Shown here: piece by piece, positions 15,436 to 24,508 of the stretch | Numbering within the stretch: the first letter of the stretch is position 1 | Layout of the letters: every line of letters starts with the position of its first letter | Assembly: GCF_030816075.1 (NCBI RefSeq) | Contig: NZ_JAUSXO010000001.1 | Span: 3,782,001-3,846,000 of the forward strand | From: Arthrobacter agilis | GTDB lineage: Bacteria; Actinomycetota; Actinomycetes; Actinomycetales; Micrococcaceae | Reading direction: 5' to 3' | DNA length: 64,000 nt | Notes under the pieces: model-generated | What the model was told of the DNA's origin: nothing | The model's database searches: none | Seen by the model: only the letters and a program-made list of their open reading frames with translations | Translations under genes and position numbers: made by a program

Positions 15436-17075
15436 TGCCCACCCCCCTGTCCGCCACCGCGACCCGCCTCGGCGACGCCGTGAAGAGCTTCACCATCGCC
15501 CAGCGCACCATCGCCATCATCGGCGTCGCCATGCTCGTGCTCGGCGGGATCGCGCTCACGTCCTGGCTGTCCAAGCCCTCCTACACGCCCCTGTTCTCCG
15601 GGCTCAGCGGCGAGGACGCCAGCACCATCGTGGACCAGCTGCAGACCGACGGCGTGCCGTACGAGCTGACGCAGGGCGGTGGCACCATCCTCGTCCCCGA
15701 GGGCGTCGTGTACGACCAGCGGATCAAGGCGGCCTCGGCCGGCCTCCCGTCGTCGTCCACCGGAGGCTACTCGCTGCTCGACGACATGGGCGTCACGTCG
15801 TCCGAGTTCCAGCAGTCCACCACCTACAAGCGTGCCCTGGAGGGCGAGCTCGCCGCCACGGTGTCCGCGATCGACGGCGTCAAGGCCGCCACCGTGCGCC
15901 TCGCCATCCCCGAGGACACGGTGTTCGTCGCGGAGCAGGGCAAGCCGACCGCCTCCGTGTTCGTCGAGACGAACCCCGGCGCCACGCTCTCGAGCGACCA
16001 AGTGCAGGCCATCACCCACCTGACGTCCGCCTCCATCGACCGCATGGACGCCGCGGACGTCGCCGTGATCGACGCCGAGGGCCACGTGCTCTCCGCCGTC
16101 GGCGTCGGCGCCACCGGGGGAGCGGACCAGCAGGCCTCCGACTACGAGCAGCGCATTCAGGCCTCCGTTCAGTCGATGCTGGACCGCGTGGTCGGAGCCG
16201 GCAACGCCACCGTCGCCGTGGCCGCGGACATGAAGCTCGAGAGCGCAGAACGCGTCGAGGAGAGCTTCACGACGCCCGAGAACGCGCCCGCCCTCAACGA
16301 ATCCACCACCACCGAGGCCTACGAGGGGGCCGGTGGGGGCAATGCCGGCATCCTCGGACCGGACAACATCGCCGTCCCGGAGGACGGCGCGAACGGTGAC
16401 GGCACGTTCAACTCGGAGACCAGCACGCGCAACAACGCCGTGAACAAGACCACCGAGTCCACCACCGTGCCGGCCGGCGGCATCAACCGCCAGACCATCT
16501 CCGTCGCGGTGAACCAGGGCGCCACCGCCAACATGGACGTCACGGCGCTGACTGCCCTCGTCTCCAGCGCAGCGGGCGTCGATGCCGCCCGCGGCGACGT
16601 GGTGACGGTCGAGGAACTGCCGTTCAACGAGGCAGGCGCGGACGCCGCAGCAGAGGCCCTCGCCGAGGCGGAGGAGGCGCAGGCGGCGCAGCAGCGGGCG
16701 GACCTCATCCGCACGCTGTCGATCGTCGCGGCCATCCTCGTGGTCGTCATCGTCGCGCTCATCGTGTACGCCCGCCGCTCACGCCGCCAGCGGCGCGAGC
16801 CCCTCGACCTCGGCGAGCTGCAGGGCGTCTACCCGGCCCTTCCGGGCCCCGGGACACCGGCCCTCGATCCGGCCGTCGCGCTCCTCACCCCGCTGGAACC
16901 GGCCCCGAACACCACCACGATCGACGTCGCTGCAGTGCAGAGTGCCCTGCAGGCGGGGTCGGCGGAATCCGATCTGGACCGCATGCGCGCCGACATCGAC
17001 GCCCTCGCCACGCAGGACCCGGCGAAGACCGCCGAGTTCCTGCGCAGCATGATGGATGACAGGCAGAGCGTATGA
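15435..17075 (+). CDS. fliF: Flagellar MS-ring protein FliF
   Basis: 546 residues. FliF forms the MS ring in the cytoplasmic membrane. One membrane segment lies near the N-terminus (about residues 27-46) and a second at about 430-450 (TLSIVAAILVVVIVALIVYA). The two ring-building domains lie between (PLFSGLSGEDASTIVDQL; GGYSLLDDMGVTSSEFQQ; KRALEGELAATVSAIDGV). The C-terminal cytosolic tail binds FliG. It overlaps fliG by 4 bases (ATGA). Confidence 0.96.
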   Translation: MPTPLSATATRLGDAVKSFTIAQRTIAIIGVAMLVLGGIALTSWLSKPSYTPLFSGLSGEDASTIVDQLQTDGVPYELTQGGGTILVPEGVVYDQRIKAASAGLPSSSTGGYSLLDDMGVTSSEFQQSTTYKRALEGELAATVSAIDGVKAATVRLAIPEDTVFVAEQGKPTASVFVETNPGATLSSDQVQAITHLTSASIDRMDAADVAVIDAEGHVLSAVGVGATGGADQQASDYEQRIQASVQSMLDRVVGAGNATVAVAADMKLESAERVEESFTTPENAPALNESTTTEAYEGAGGGNAGILGPDNIAVPEDGANGDGTFNSETSTRNNAVNKTTESTTVPAGGINRQTISVAVNQGATANMDVTALTALVSSAAGVDAARGDVVTVEELPFNEAGADAAAEALAEAEEAQAAQQRADLIRTLSIVAAILVVVIVALIVYARRSRRQRREPLDLGELQGVYPALPGPGTPALDPAVALLTPLEPAPNTTTIDVAAVQSALQAGSAESDLDRMRADIDALATQDPAKTAEFLRSMMDDRQSV

Positions 17076-18088
17076 GTGCCGTACGGGCGGTCACCGGTAC
17101 CCAGAAGGCCGCGATGGTCCTCATGCAGCTCGACCAGGACCGCGCCGCCGAGATCCTCCGGCAGTTGTCCGAGGCGGAGGCCGAGGAGATCGTCGCGGAG
17201 ATCGTGCGCCTGCGCCGCGTCGAACCGGCCGCGGCCGAGGAGGCGCTCGCGGAGTTCCACGAACTAACCACGAGCGGACGGCGCCGCACCCGCGGCGGCA
17301 TGGAGGTGGCCGTCGGGCTCCTCGAGTCCTCCTTCGGCGCCGAACGCGCCGCCGGCGTCGTGGGACGCCTGGCCTCGACCGTGGCGGGCAAGTCCTTCGA
17401 GTTCCTCGACACCGTGGAGCCCGGCCAGATCCAGACGGTCCTCGAGCACGAGCTGCCTCAGACCATCGCCCTCGTCCTCGCCCACCTGAAGCCCGAGCGG
17501 GCCTCCACGGTCCTCGCCGGGCTCGCCCCCGAGACCCGGACCGACGTCGCGCAGTGCATCGCGACCATGGGAGCGGCGACGCCGGAGGCGGTGTCCGTCG
17601 TCGCCGAGACCATCAAGATCAGGGCCGGCGCCGTCGCCGCACCCGACCGTGGGGCGTCCAGGATCGGTGGCATCCAGCCCCTCGTCGACATCATCAACCG
17701 TGCGGATGTCAGCACCGAGCGTGAACTGCTCGACGGGCTCGAGAGCCGCGATCCGGCGCTCGCCGAAGAGGTGCGTGCCCGCATGCTGACGTTCGCGGAC
17801 ATCGTCAACTTCGAGCGCCGCGACGTCCAGCAGGTGCTGCGCGGTATCGACTCCGCCGTCCTCGCACTCGCCATGAAGGGCGCCGCCGAAGCCGTGATCA
17901 CCGTGATCCGTGCGAACGTCTCCGAGCGCAACAGGGAGATCCTCGACGACGAGATCCGGGGCATGGGGCCCGTACGGATGTCGCAGGTGGAGGAGGCCCG
18001 CGCCGAGGTGGTGCGCGCCATCCGCGATCTCGAGGCGCAGGGCACCATCACCATCATGCGCGGGGAGGAGGACGAGATTGTCGACTGA
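17072..18088 (+). CDS. fliG: Flagellar motor switch protein FliG
   Basis: 338 residues, full length. FliG is the rotor protein that meets the MotA stator. The start TGTQKAAMVLMQLDQDRAAEI matches the N-terminal domain. The C-terminal domain has the charged torque helix (RRDVQQVLRGIDSAVLALAM) and RGMGPVRMSQVEEAR. The stop overlaps fliH by 11 bases. Confidence 0.95.
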   Translation: MSAVRAVTGTQKAAMVLMQLDQDRAAEILRQLSEAEAEEIVAEIVRLRRVEPAAAEEALAEFHELTTSGRRRTRGGMEVAVGLLESSFGAERAAGVVGRLASTVAGKSFEFLDTVEPGQIQTVLEHELPQTIALVLAHLKPERASTVLAGLAPETRTDVAQCIATMGAATPEAVSVVAETIKIRAGAVAAPDRGASRIGGIQPLVDIINRADVSTERELLDGLESRDPALAEEVRARMLTFADIVNFERRDVQQVLRGIDSAVLALAMKGAAEAVITVIRANVSERNREILDDEIRGMGPVRMSQVEEARAEVVRAIRDLEAQGTITIMRGEEDEIVD

Positions 18089-18680
18089 CGCACTCACCCC
18101 GATCTCCTTCCCGCGCCTCGGTCCCGGCTCCGGCCGGGCCGCCCACGACACCGCCCTCGCCCAGGGGCATGCCGCCGGGTACGCCGACGGGCTGGTCCTC
18201 GCACGTGCCGAACTCGCCGAGCACCGCGCACGGCTCGACGCCGAGCACGCCGCCGCCCGCGCCCGCGCGGACGCGCTCCTTGCGCAGCAGCTCGGAGTGC
18301 TCGAGACCGCCGCACGCGCTCTCGAGGCGCGGACCGCGCCGGTCCTCGACCAGGCCCGCTCGCGCATCCTCGACGCCGCCTTCTCCATCACGGAGGCCCT
18401 GCTCGGGCGTGCACTGGAGGACGCACCCTCCTCGGCGCGGGCCGCCGTCGTGCGGGCCCTCACCGCAGCGGACGGCGAGGAGGTCCGTGCGGTCCGGCTG
18501 CATCCGGCCGACCTCGACGTGCTGGGACCCGACGCGGTCCCCGCCGGCGTCGCCCTCGTCGCAGATGCCACCCTGCACCGCGGCGACGCCGTCGCCGACT
18601 GCCCGAACGGCTTCGTCGACGCACGCCTCGGGGTGGCGCTGGCACGCGTCCGCGCCGCACTGACGGAGGGTGCGGCATGA
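18078..18680 (+). CDS. fliH: Flagellar export regulator FliH
   Basis: 200 residues from a TTG at 18078, which gives MSTDALTP and overlaps fliG. FliH regulates the FliI ATPase and docks it at the export gate. There is a GHAAGYADG segment (the G-x3-G repeat style common in FliH), then a long Ala/Arg-rich coiled coil (residues about 45-110). The C-terminal domain has RLHPADLDVLGPD and GDAVADCPNGFVDARL. Similarity is low, as usual for FliH, but gene order makes the call secure. Confidence 0.85.
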   Translation: MSTDALTPISFPRLGPGSGRAAHDTALAQGHAAGYADGLVLARAELAEHRARLDAEHAAARARADALLAQQLGVLETAARALEARTAPVLDQARSRILDAAFSITEALLGRALEDAPSSARAAVVRALTAADGEEVRAVRLHPADLDVLGPDAVPAGVALVADATLHRGDAVADCPNGFVDARLGVALARVRAALTEGAA

Positions 18681-19993
18681 CACTCACCTTCGACGAGACC
18701 ATCCGGCTCGCCAGCACTGCCGCAGCGCCCCAGCGCGTGGGCCGCGTGGCCTCCGTCGTCGGGCTCGGCGTGGACGTCGTGGGCCTCGACTGCGCGATCG
18801 GCGACCTCGTGACCATCGGCGACGATTCACCCGTGGACGCCGAGGTGGTCGCCGCGTCGCTGACCGGGCTGCGCTGCATGCCCTACGCCCACCTCGTCGG
18901 CATCCAGGCCGGTGCACCCGTCCGTGCGCAGGGACGGCCCCTCCTCGTGCCGGCCGGCCCGGGGCTCCTCGGCCGCGTGCTCGACGGCGTCGGACGCCCC
19001 ATCGACGGTCGTGGTCCCCTCACCGACGTCTCCTGGGTGTCCCTCGAGAACACGCCGCCCGCGGCCCTCGAGCGCACCCGCATCACCGAACCCCTGCAAC
19101 TCGGTGTCCGCGTCATGGACACGCTCACCACGGTGGGCCGCGGCCAGCGCATGGGCCTCTTCGCGGGCTCCGGCGTCGGCAAGTCCTCGCTGCTGTCGAT
19201 GATCGCGCGCGGGACGGACGCCGCGGTCTCGGTGATCGCCCTCGTGGGGGAGCGGGGCCGCGAGGTCCGCGAGTTCCTCGAGGACGACCTCGGGCCCGAG
19301 GGCCTCGCGCGGTCCATCGTGGTGGTCTCCACCTCCGACGAGCCCGCGCTCCTACGCCTGCGTGCCGCGTTCGTCGCCACGCGGATTGCCGAGTCGTTCC
19401 GCGACCGCGGGGCTGACGTCATGCTCATGATGGACTCGCTGACCCGCGTGGCGATGGCGCAGCGCGAGATCGGCCTCAGCGTCGGCGAGCCCCCCGCGAC
19501 GCGCGGGTACCCGCCGTCCACCTTCGCGCTCCTCGCCCAGCTCCTCGAACGGGCAGGCACCGGAGCCACGGGGTCCGTGACCGGCATGTACACGGTGCTG
19601 GTCGACGGCGACGACCACAACGAGCCGGTCGCCGACGCCGCGCGCTCCATCCTCGACGGCCACGTGGTGCTCGACCGCAAGCTCGCGGTCGCCGGGCACT
19701 TCCCGTCGATCGACCCGCTCGCGTCCATCTCGCGGGTGGCCTCCCGTGTCACCAGCCGCGACCAGGCGGGGATCGCCGCCGTACTCCGCCGAGCCCTGGC
19801 CGCGCGGAAGGCCGCACAGGACCTCATCGACGTCGGCGCCTACTCCCGCGGCTCCAATCCGCTCGTGGACGCCGCGATGGATCATGAGGCCGCCGTGAAC
19901 GCGTTCCTGCAGCAGCGCATGGACGAGCAGACCCCGTTCGACGACGCCTGGAACCGGCTCGCCCACCTCACAGCATCGATGGGAATCTCCTGA
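18677..19993 (+). CDS. fliI: Flagellum-specific ATPase FliI
   Basis: 438 residues. FliI is the F1-beta-like ATPase of the flagellar type III export system. The P-loop GSGVGKSS lies at about residues 162-169. The Walker B region (DVMLMMDSLTRVAMAQREIG) and GEPPATRGYPPSTFALL are typical. The ATG overlaps the fliH stop (ATGA) and the stop overlaps fliJ by one base. Confidence 0.97.
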   Translation: MTLTFDETIRLASTAAAPQRVGRVASVVGLGVDVVGLDCAIGDLVTIGDDSPVDAEVVAASLTGLRCMPYAHLVGIQAGAPVRAQGRPLLVPAGPGLLGRVLDGVGRPIDGRGPLTDVSWVSLENTPPAALERTRITEPLQLGVRVMDTLTTVGRGQRMGLFAGSGVGKSSLLSMIARGTDAAVSVIALVGERGREVREFLEDDLGPEGLARSIVVVSTSDEPALLRLRAAFVATRIAESFRDRGADVMLMMDSLTRVAMAQREIGLSVGEPPATRGYPPSTFALLAQLLERAGTGATGSVTGMYTVLVDGDDHNEPVADAARSILDGHVVLDRKLAVAGHFPSIDPLASISRVASRVTSRDQAGIAAVLRRALAARKAAQDLIDVGAYSRGSNPLVDAAMDHEAAVNAFLQQRMDEQTPFDDAWNRLAHLTASMGIS

Positions 19994-20427
19994 TGGCACG
20001 ACAGTTCCCCCTCGCAGGCCTGCTCCGGCTGAAGCAGCTACGCGAGGACGAAGCCGCCGGCAGGCTCGCCGACGCCAACGAGCGCCTGCGGGTATCGAGG
20101 GCCCGGACCCATGGCGTCAGCGAGGCCCTCGAGGGTACCGACCTCGATCCGGCAGGGTCGGCGTCGCTGTACGCGGTGGCCGCGGCCCGCGCATCTGCCC
20201 GCAGCATGCTCGCCGACCTGCACGCGCTCGAGGGCCGGCTGCAGGCCGAGCGGGAGCGTGCCCAGGTCACCTACCGGGGTGCCCGGGCCGACACGAAGGG
20301 CCTCGAGAAGCTCGAGGCACGGCACAGCGAGGGCGAGGCGAGCGCACTGCTCGGCGCCGAACAGCGGGTCCTCGACGAGATCGCCGCGGCCGGAAGACTC
20401 CAGCACACAGGGAAGGACCGGGCATGA
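19993..20427 (+). CDS. fliJ: Flagellar export protein FliJ
   Basis: 144 residues, almost entirely alpha-helical coiled coil. FliJ fits into the FliI ring and couples export to the gate. It starts FPLAGLLRLKQLREDEAAG, in the style of FliJ. Sequence similarity is weak in this family, so the call leans on its place directly after fliI. It overlaps the next gene by 4 bases. Confidence 0.85.
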   Translation: MARQFPLAGLLRLKQLREDEAAGRLADANERLRVSRARTHGVSEALEGTDLDPAGSASLYAVAAARASARSMLADLHALEGRLQAERERAQVTYRGARADTKGLEKLEARHSEGEASALLGAEQRVLDEIAAAGRLQHTGKDRA

Positions 20428-21176
20428 CCATGACCGACGCGGTGGGCCGCATCCAGCAGATCCAGTCCACCCTCACCATGCTCGCCGCACCGGCACGGTC
20501 CACGGCCGGCATCACCCCGCCGGTCGGTTCGAAGATCACGGGCTCCTCGACGGGGGCCGGTTCCACCGCCGCCCCGGCCGCGACGGCCGATCTCTTCGCC
20601 GACGCTCTCGCGGGTGCCACTGCACCTGCCGCAACGGACTCCTCCGCCACGGTCACCGGCGCCACCCCCGTTCCCGTGCCGGCCTCGGGCGACGCCGCAC
20701 GGCTCATCGAGGCGGCGCGTTCCTACGAGGGCATCCCGTACGTGTGGGGCGGAACGGACCCGGCCACGGGGCTGGACTGCTCGGGCTTCGTGCAGCGCGC
20801 CTACGCGGACATCGGCATCCAGCTGCCGCGCGTCACCTGGGACCAGATGAATGCCGGAACGCACGTCCCGTCGCTCGCCGAGGCGCAGCCCGGGGACCTG
20901 ATGTTCAGCCACGACGGCGGGCACGTGTCCATGTACCTCGGGGGAGGCAAGGCCATCGACGCCCCCCAGCCGGGGCAGACCGTCGCCGTCCGCGACATGT
21001 GGGAGACGGACGCGAACATCACCACCATCCGTCGTATCCTGCCCGCGGCCCCTGCAGGGGCGGCGTCCATGGCGCCCGCCGCCATGGCGTCCTCCGTGTC
21101 GACGTCGAGCGCCTCGGGATCCGCCGATGCGGCCTACGCGGCGCAGGCCGCCTTCCTCGCGAGCATGGCCCGATGA
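20424..21176 (+). CDS. NlpC/P60 peptidoglycan hydrolase in the flagellar operon
   Basis: 250 residues. A C40 cysteine peptidase domain spans about residues 90-200. The catalytic Cys119 lies in LDCSGF and the catalytic His167 in GGHVSMYLGGG. YEGIPYVWGG, RVTWDQM and QPGDLMF are also typical. Such enzymes cut D-Glu-meso-DAP-type bonds in cell-wall peptides. No signal peptide is visible; the N-terminal 90 residues are Thr/Ala-rich, so it may leave through the flagellar export channel. It overlaps fliJ and fliK by 4 bases each. It sits where FlgJ-like wall hydrolase activity would be needed to let the rod pass through the wall, so it is a likely functional substitute. Confidence 0.88.
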   Translation: MTMTDAVGRIQQIQSTLTMLAAPARSTAGITPPVGSKITGSSTGAGSTAAPAATADLFADALAGATAPAATDSSATVTGATPVPVPASGDAARLIEAARSYEGIPYVWGGTDPATGLDCSGFVQRAYADIGIQLPRVTWDQMNAGTHVPSLAEAQPGDLMFSHDGGHVSMYLGGGKAIDAPQPGQTVAVRDMWETDANITTIRRILPAAPAGAASMAPAAMASSVSTSSASGSADAAYAAQAAFLASMAR

Positions 21177-22765
21177 GCCTCGTCCAGGGTTCTCCCGCCA
21201 CGGCCGCTCCGCGCGACACCCTGCGTGCCGTCCGACCGGCCGCCGGGAATCGCGACGGCTCCGAGGTGTCGTCGCTGTCGGCATCCCGGTCCACGTCCCG
21301 GTCGGCATCGTCCTTCGGCGAGGCGTACCGTCGGCATGCGGAGCGCCTGGACCGGCCCATGACCCGGACCGCCGACGACGCCCGCTCCGGTGGGCCCGCT
21401 GGAACACCTGCAGGACTCGGGGGATCGACGGGCCCGATACGCCGTGAGGCGGAGCCAGTCCCGTCGTCGGCGATCAGGTCCGACTCCCGCCGCGGCCCAC
21501 GGCAGTCCTCGGCCGCGGAAGGTGCCGTGACGGCATCGGATCCGGCGGCACATGCGGCACGCCAGGCCTCCGCGGACCCGCAGGCACCGTCCGGTGACGT
21601 CCCGACGGCCCTAGGGGTCAAGGCCGGCATCACGGCAGAACACGTCACGGTCGAAACGGCCGCCCCCGTGGAGCCGACGGCGGATACGGACCCTGCCGAT
21701 GCCTCCGATCCTGCCGGCGCCGCCGGCGCCGGCGTGCCGGCCTCCCCGCTGACGACCCCGGCTGCCACGCCGACGGTGGCCGCCCCGAGCGCGCCGACGG
21801 CCGCTGCAGATGGGTCACCGGTCACCTCCACGGCGACCGCGACGCCCGTCCCGGAGATCCGGTCGGGCGCGGTCCCTCCGACGTCGGGGCCGACCGGGCC
21901 GGCATCGGCACACCCCGCGGCAGGAGCCCTGGCCCCGGAGGCGCAGGGCGTGGCGGCGGGTCCGCTCCCGGGAGCCGGAGCCGTTGCCGTTGCCCCGGGG
22001 ACTCCCGTGCCGGTAGCGGCAGATGCCGGTGGAGTGCCGTCCACCGCGCCCACCCCCGCGGGTGCAGGCGCTGCCAGCGCCCACTCCCTCCCGGTGGGCA
22101 TTCACCCTGTCACCGATGCGGCGGGACAGGCAGCAGCCGGAGGGACGGAAGCCGGAGGGACGGACGCAGGACGGACTGACGCAGGACAGACTGCGGAGCC
22201 CGGCACGCCCGCCGCCGCACCGCAAGCGGGGACCACCGAGCAGGCCGGCGCTCCCCAGCTTCCTCCGGCCGCCCGCGCCGAGCTGCCCCTGCAGCAGACG
22301 CCGTCCGTCGTCGTCGCACCGGCGGACGCCCCCGCGCCCGCACGCCACGCCGCGCCCCTGCCCCGGCAGCTCGGCGGGCCCGCCTTCGCGCTCGCACAGG
22401 CGGCGGCCGGCGCACCGGGCGGGACGAGCACCATCACCGTCACCGTCGCGCCGGACGATCTCGGGCCCATCACCATCCGCGCGAGCCTGTCGCCGGACGG
22501 AGCCAGGATCGAGTTCTTCTCGGCCACCGACGGCGGGCGGGAGGCCCTGAAGCAGGCGCTGCCAGACCTGCGCCGGGAGGCGTCGTCGTCGGGCCTGTCC
22601 GCGTCGCTCGATCTCGGCACCGGCACCCCCGACGATCCTCGGGACGGAGCGCGGGACCACGGCCCACGGCACGCCCGGACAGCAGAGGTACGCCCGGCAC
22701 CGGCTCCACCCACCTGGGCAGCCCGCCCGGCGGCGGGCACCTCGACCCTCGACCTCTTCGCCTGA
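21173..22765 (+). CDS. fliK: Flagellar hook-length control protein FliK
   Basis: 530 residues from the ATG at 21173 (overlaps the previous stop, ATGA). FliK is the ruler that sets hook length and switches export specificity. The first 400 residues are low-complexity Ala/Pro/Gly/Thr sequence, as expected for a ruler. The C-terminal Flg_hook domain lies at about 415-490 (ITVTVAPDDLGPITIRASLS, then ALKQALPDLRREASSSGL). The length of the disordered part probably scales with hook length. Confidence 0.9.
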   Translation: MSLVQGSPATAAPRDTLRAVRPAAGNRDGSEVSSLSASRSTSRSASSFGEAYRRHAERLDRPMTRTADDARSGGPAGTPAGLGGSTGPIRREAEPVPSSAIRSDSRRGPRQSSAAEGAVTASDPAAHAARQASADPQAPSGDVPTALGVKAGITAEHVTVETAAPVEPTADTDPADASDPAGAAGAGVPASPLTTPAATPTVAAPSAPTAAADGSPVTSTATATPVPEIRSGAVPPTSGPTGPASAHPAAGALAPEAQGVAAGPLPGAGAVAVAPGTPVPVAADAGGVPSTAPTPAGAGAASAHSLPVGIHPVTDAAGQAAAGGTEAGGTDAGRTDAGQTAEPGTPAAAPQAGTTEQAGAPQLPPAARAELPLQQTPSVVVAPADAPAPARHAAPLPRQLGGPAFALAQAAAGAPGGTSTITVTVAPDDLGPITIRASLSPDGARIEFFSATDGGREALKQALPDLRREASSSGLSASLDLGTGTPDDPRDGARDHGPRHARTAEVRPAPAPPTWAARPAAGTSTLDLFA

Positions 22766-22781
22766 ACCCGGAAGGACAGCC

Positions 22782-23213
22782 ATGCCCATAGATCCGGTCG
22801 CGTCCGCGACCTTCGCCCCCACCACGACACCCGCTGCCGGAACCCGGAAGCAGGCCATGGACTCCGAGGTCTTCATGTCACTGCTCGTGAGCCAGCTGCG
22901 CAACCAGGACCCGAGTGCCCCGATGGACACCAACCAGATGATCTCCCAGACCACGCAGCTGGCCATGATGGAGAAGATCACGCAGATGACCGGCCTCAGC
23001 GAGGAGAACTTCCACCTCCAGATGCGGTCCTCGGCGGCCGCGCTCATCGGTAACGAGGTCTCCTACACGGGGACCGACGGCGTCGAGGCCCGTGGCCTGG
23101 CCACCGCCGTCTCCTACAGCGGCCCCGTCCCCACCGTCACCATCGGCGGCAGGAGCATCGCGCTCGACCTCGTGTCCGGTGTCGGCGCCCTGCCGGCTCC
23201 GGCCGCTCCCTGA
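22782..23213 (+). CDS. flgD: Flagellar hook assembly scaffold FlgD
   Basis: 143 residues, short for the family. FlgD caps the growing hook. The conserved N-terminal segment is present (FMSLLVSQLRNQDPSAPMDT, then NQMISQTTQLAMMEKI). The larger C-terminal Tudor/Ig-like part of proteobacterial FlgD is reduced to about 60 residues, as in many Gram-positives. 16 bases separate it from fliK. Confidence 0.92.
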   Translation: MPIDPVASATFAPTTTPAAGTRKQAMDSEVFMSLLVSQLRNQDPSAPMDTNQMISQTTQLAMMEKITQMTGLSEENFHLQMRSSAAALIGNEVSYTGTDGVEARGLATAVSYSGPVPTVTIGGRSIALDLVSGVGALPAPAAP

Positions 23214-23260
23214 TCCACGCACCCTTCCGCTCCGCCCCTTCCGCACCGAAAGGCACCACC

Positions 23261-24433
23261 ATGCTTCGCTCGCTCTACTCCGGCATCTCGGGGCTCCGCT
23301 CCCACCAGACCATGCTCGACGTCACCGGCAACAACATCGCCAACGTCAACACCACGGGCTTCAAGGCGTCCGCCACCCAGTTCCAGGACACCCTGTCCCA
23401 GTTGACACAGGGTGCGGGCGCACCCCAGGAAGCCTTCGGCGGCACCAACCCGGCCCAGGTGGGCCTCGGCGTGCAGGTGGCGGGCATCGTCACCAACTTC
23501 TCCCAGGGCTCGGCCCAGGCCACCGGCCGTGCCACGGACATGATGATCTCCGGAGACGGGTTCTTCATCACGCGCCTCGGCGGCGAGACCCTCTACACCC
23601 GGGCGGGCGCCTTCACCCCCGACGCCGAGGGCCGCCTCGTGACCCCGGACGGCTCCCTCGTCCAGGGCTGGCCCGCCGTCAACGGCGTCGTCCAGCAGGG
23701 TGGCGCGGTCGGCGACCTGCGCATGCCCAAGGGGGCGGTCTCCCCGGCCCAGGCGACGACGACGGCACGGGTCACGGGCAACCTGCCCTCCGACGCGGCC
23801 GTCGGCACGCAGATCCTGCAGGAGAAGGAGGTCTACGGCGCGGACGGGACGGCCCGCGACCTCACGCTCACCTTCACCCGCTCGGCCACGGGCTGGACGG
23901 TCGCCGGTCAGGACGCGAACGGTGCGGCAGGCAGCACGGAACTCCTGCTGCCGAACGGCCAGGCCGCCGCGGGCTCCTCGGTCACGGTGGGCGGCATCGC
24001 CGTCGACCTCTCCGCCGTCACCGGCTTCGCGCAGCTCAAGACCGTCTCCATCTCGGAGCGGGACGGCCGCACCGCCGGCACCCTCGAGTCCTTCACGGTC
24101 GGCGCCGACGGCACCCTGGTGGGGGCGTTCAGCAACGGCAGCCGCCAGCCGCTGGGCCGCGTGGCGCTCGCCGGCTTCGTGAACCCCGCCGGCCTGGAGA
24201 AGGCCGGAGCCTCGTCCTACCGCGCGACGGCGAACTCGGGTGCGGCGGAGATCGGCGCTGCCGGCGCCAACGGCCTCGGGTCGCTCGACGCGGGCACGCT
24301 CGAGATGTCCAATGTGGACCTCTCGCAGGAGTTCACCAACCTGATCGTGGCGCAGCGCGGCTTCCAGGCGAACGCCCGCATCATCACCACCTCCGACGAG
24401 GTGCTGCAGGAACTCGCGAACCTGAAGCGCTAG
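23261..24433 (+). CDS. flgE: Flagellar hook protein FlgE
   Basis: 390 residues. The hook subunit, or a closely related FlgE/F/G-type axial protein. The N-terminus MLRSLYSGISGLRSHQTMLD and the NIANVNTTGFKAS motif, and the C-terminus (MSNVDLSQEFTNLIVAQRGF, QANARIITTSDEVLQEL), are classic. FlgE fits best because it follows flgD and has a long middle domain. It ends the flgB operon. No flgF or flgG gene is present in the window. Confidence 0.92.
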   Translation: MLRSLYSGISGLRSHQTMLDVTGNNIANVNTTGFKASATQFQDTLSQLTQGAGAPQEAFGGTNPAQVGLGVQVAGIVTNFSQGSAQATGRATDMMISGDGFFITRLGGETLYTRAGAFTPDAEGRLVTPDGSLVQGWPAVNGVVQQGGAVGDLRMPKGAVSPAQATTTARVTGNLPSDAAVGTQILQEKEVYGADGTARDLTLTFTRSATGWTVAGQDANGAAGSTELLLPNGQAAAGSSVTVGGIAVDLSAVTGFAQLKTVSISERDGRTAGTLESFTVGADGTLVGAFSNGSRQPLGRVALAGFVNPAGLEKAGASSYRATANSGAAEIGAAGANGLGSLDAGTLEMSNVDLSQEFTNLIVAQRGFQANARIITTSDEVLQELANLKR

Positions 24434-24441
24434 GCGTAGGT

Positions 24442-24464
24442 GCCGGCCGGGCGGACCGGCCGGC
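24442..24464. terminator. Hairpin between converging flgE and map
   Basis: GCCGGCCGG and CCGGCCGGC form a perfect 9-bp stem around a 5-base loop. It sits 9 bases after the flgE stop. No T-run follows. Confidence 0.5.
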
Positions 24465-24508
24465 GCCACCGCTCGAGGGAACGGTCCGGCCGGCCAGGGT
24501 GGAGCTCC

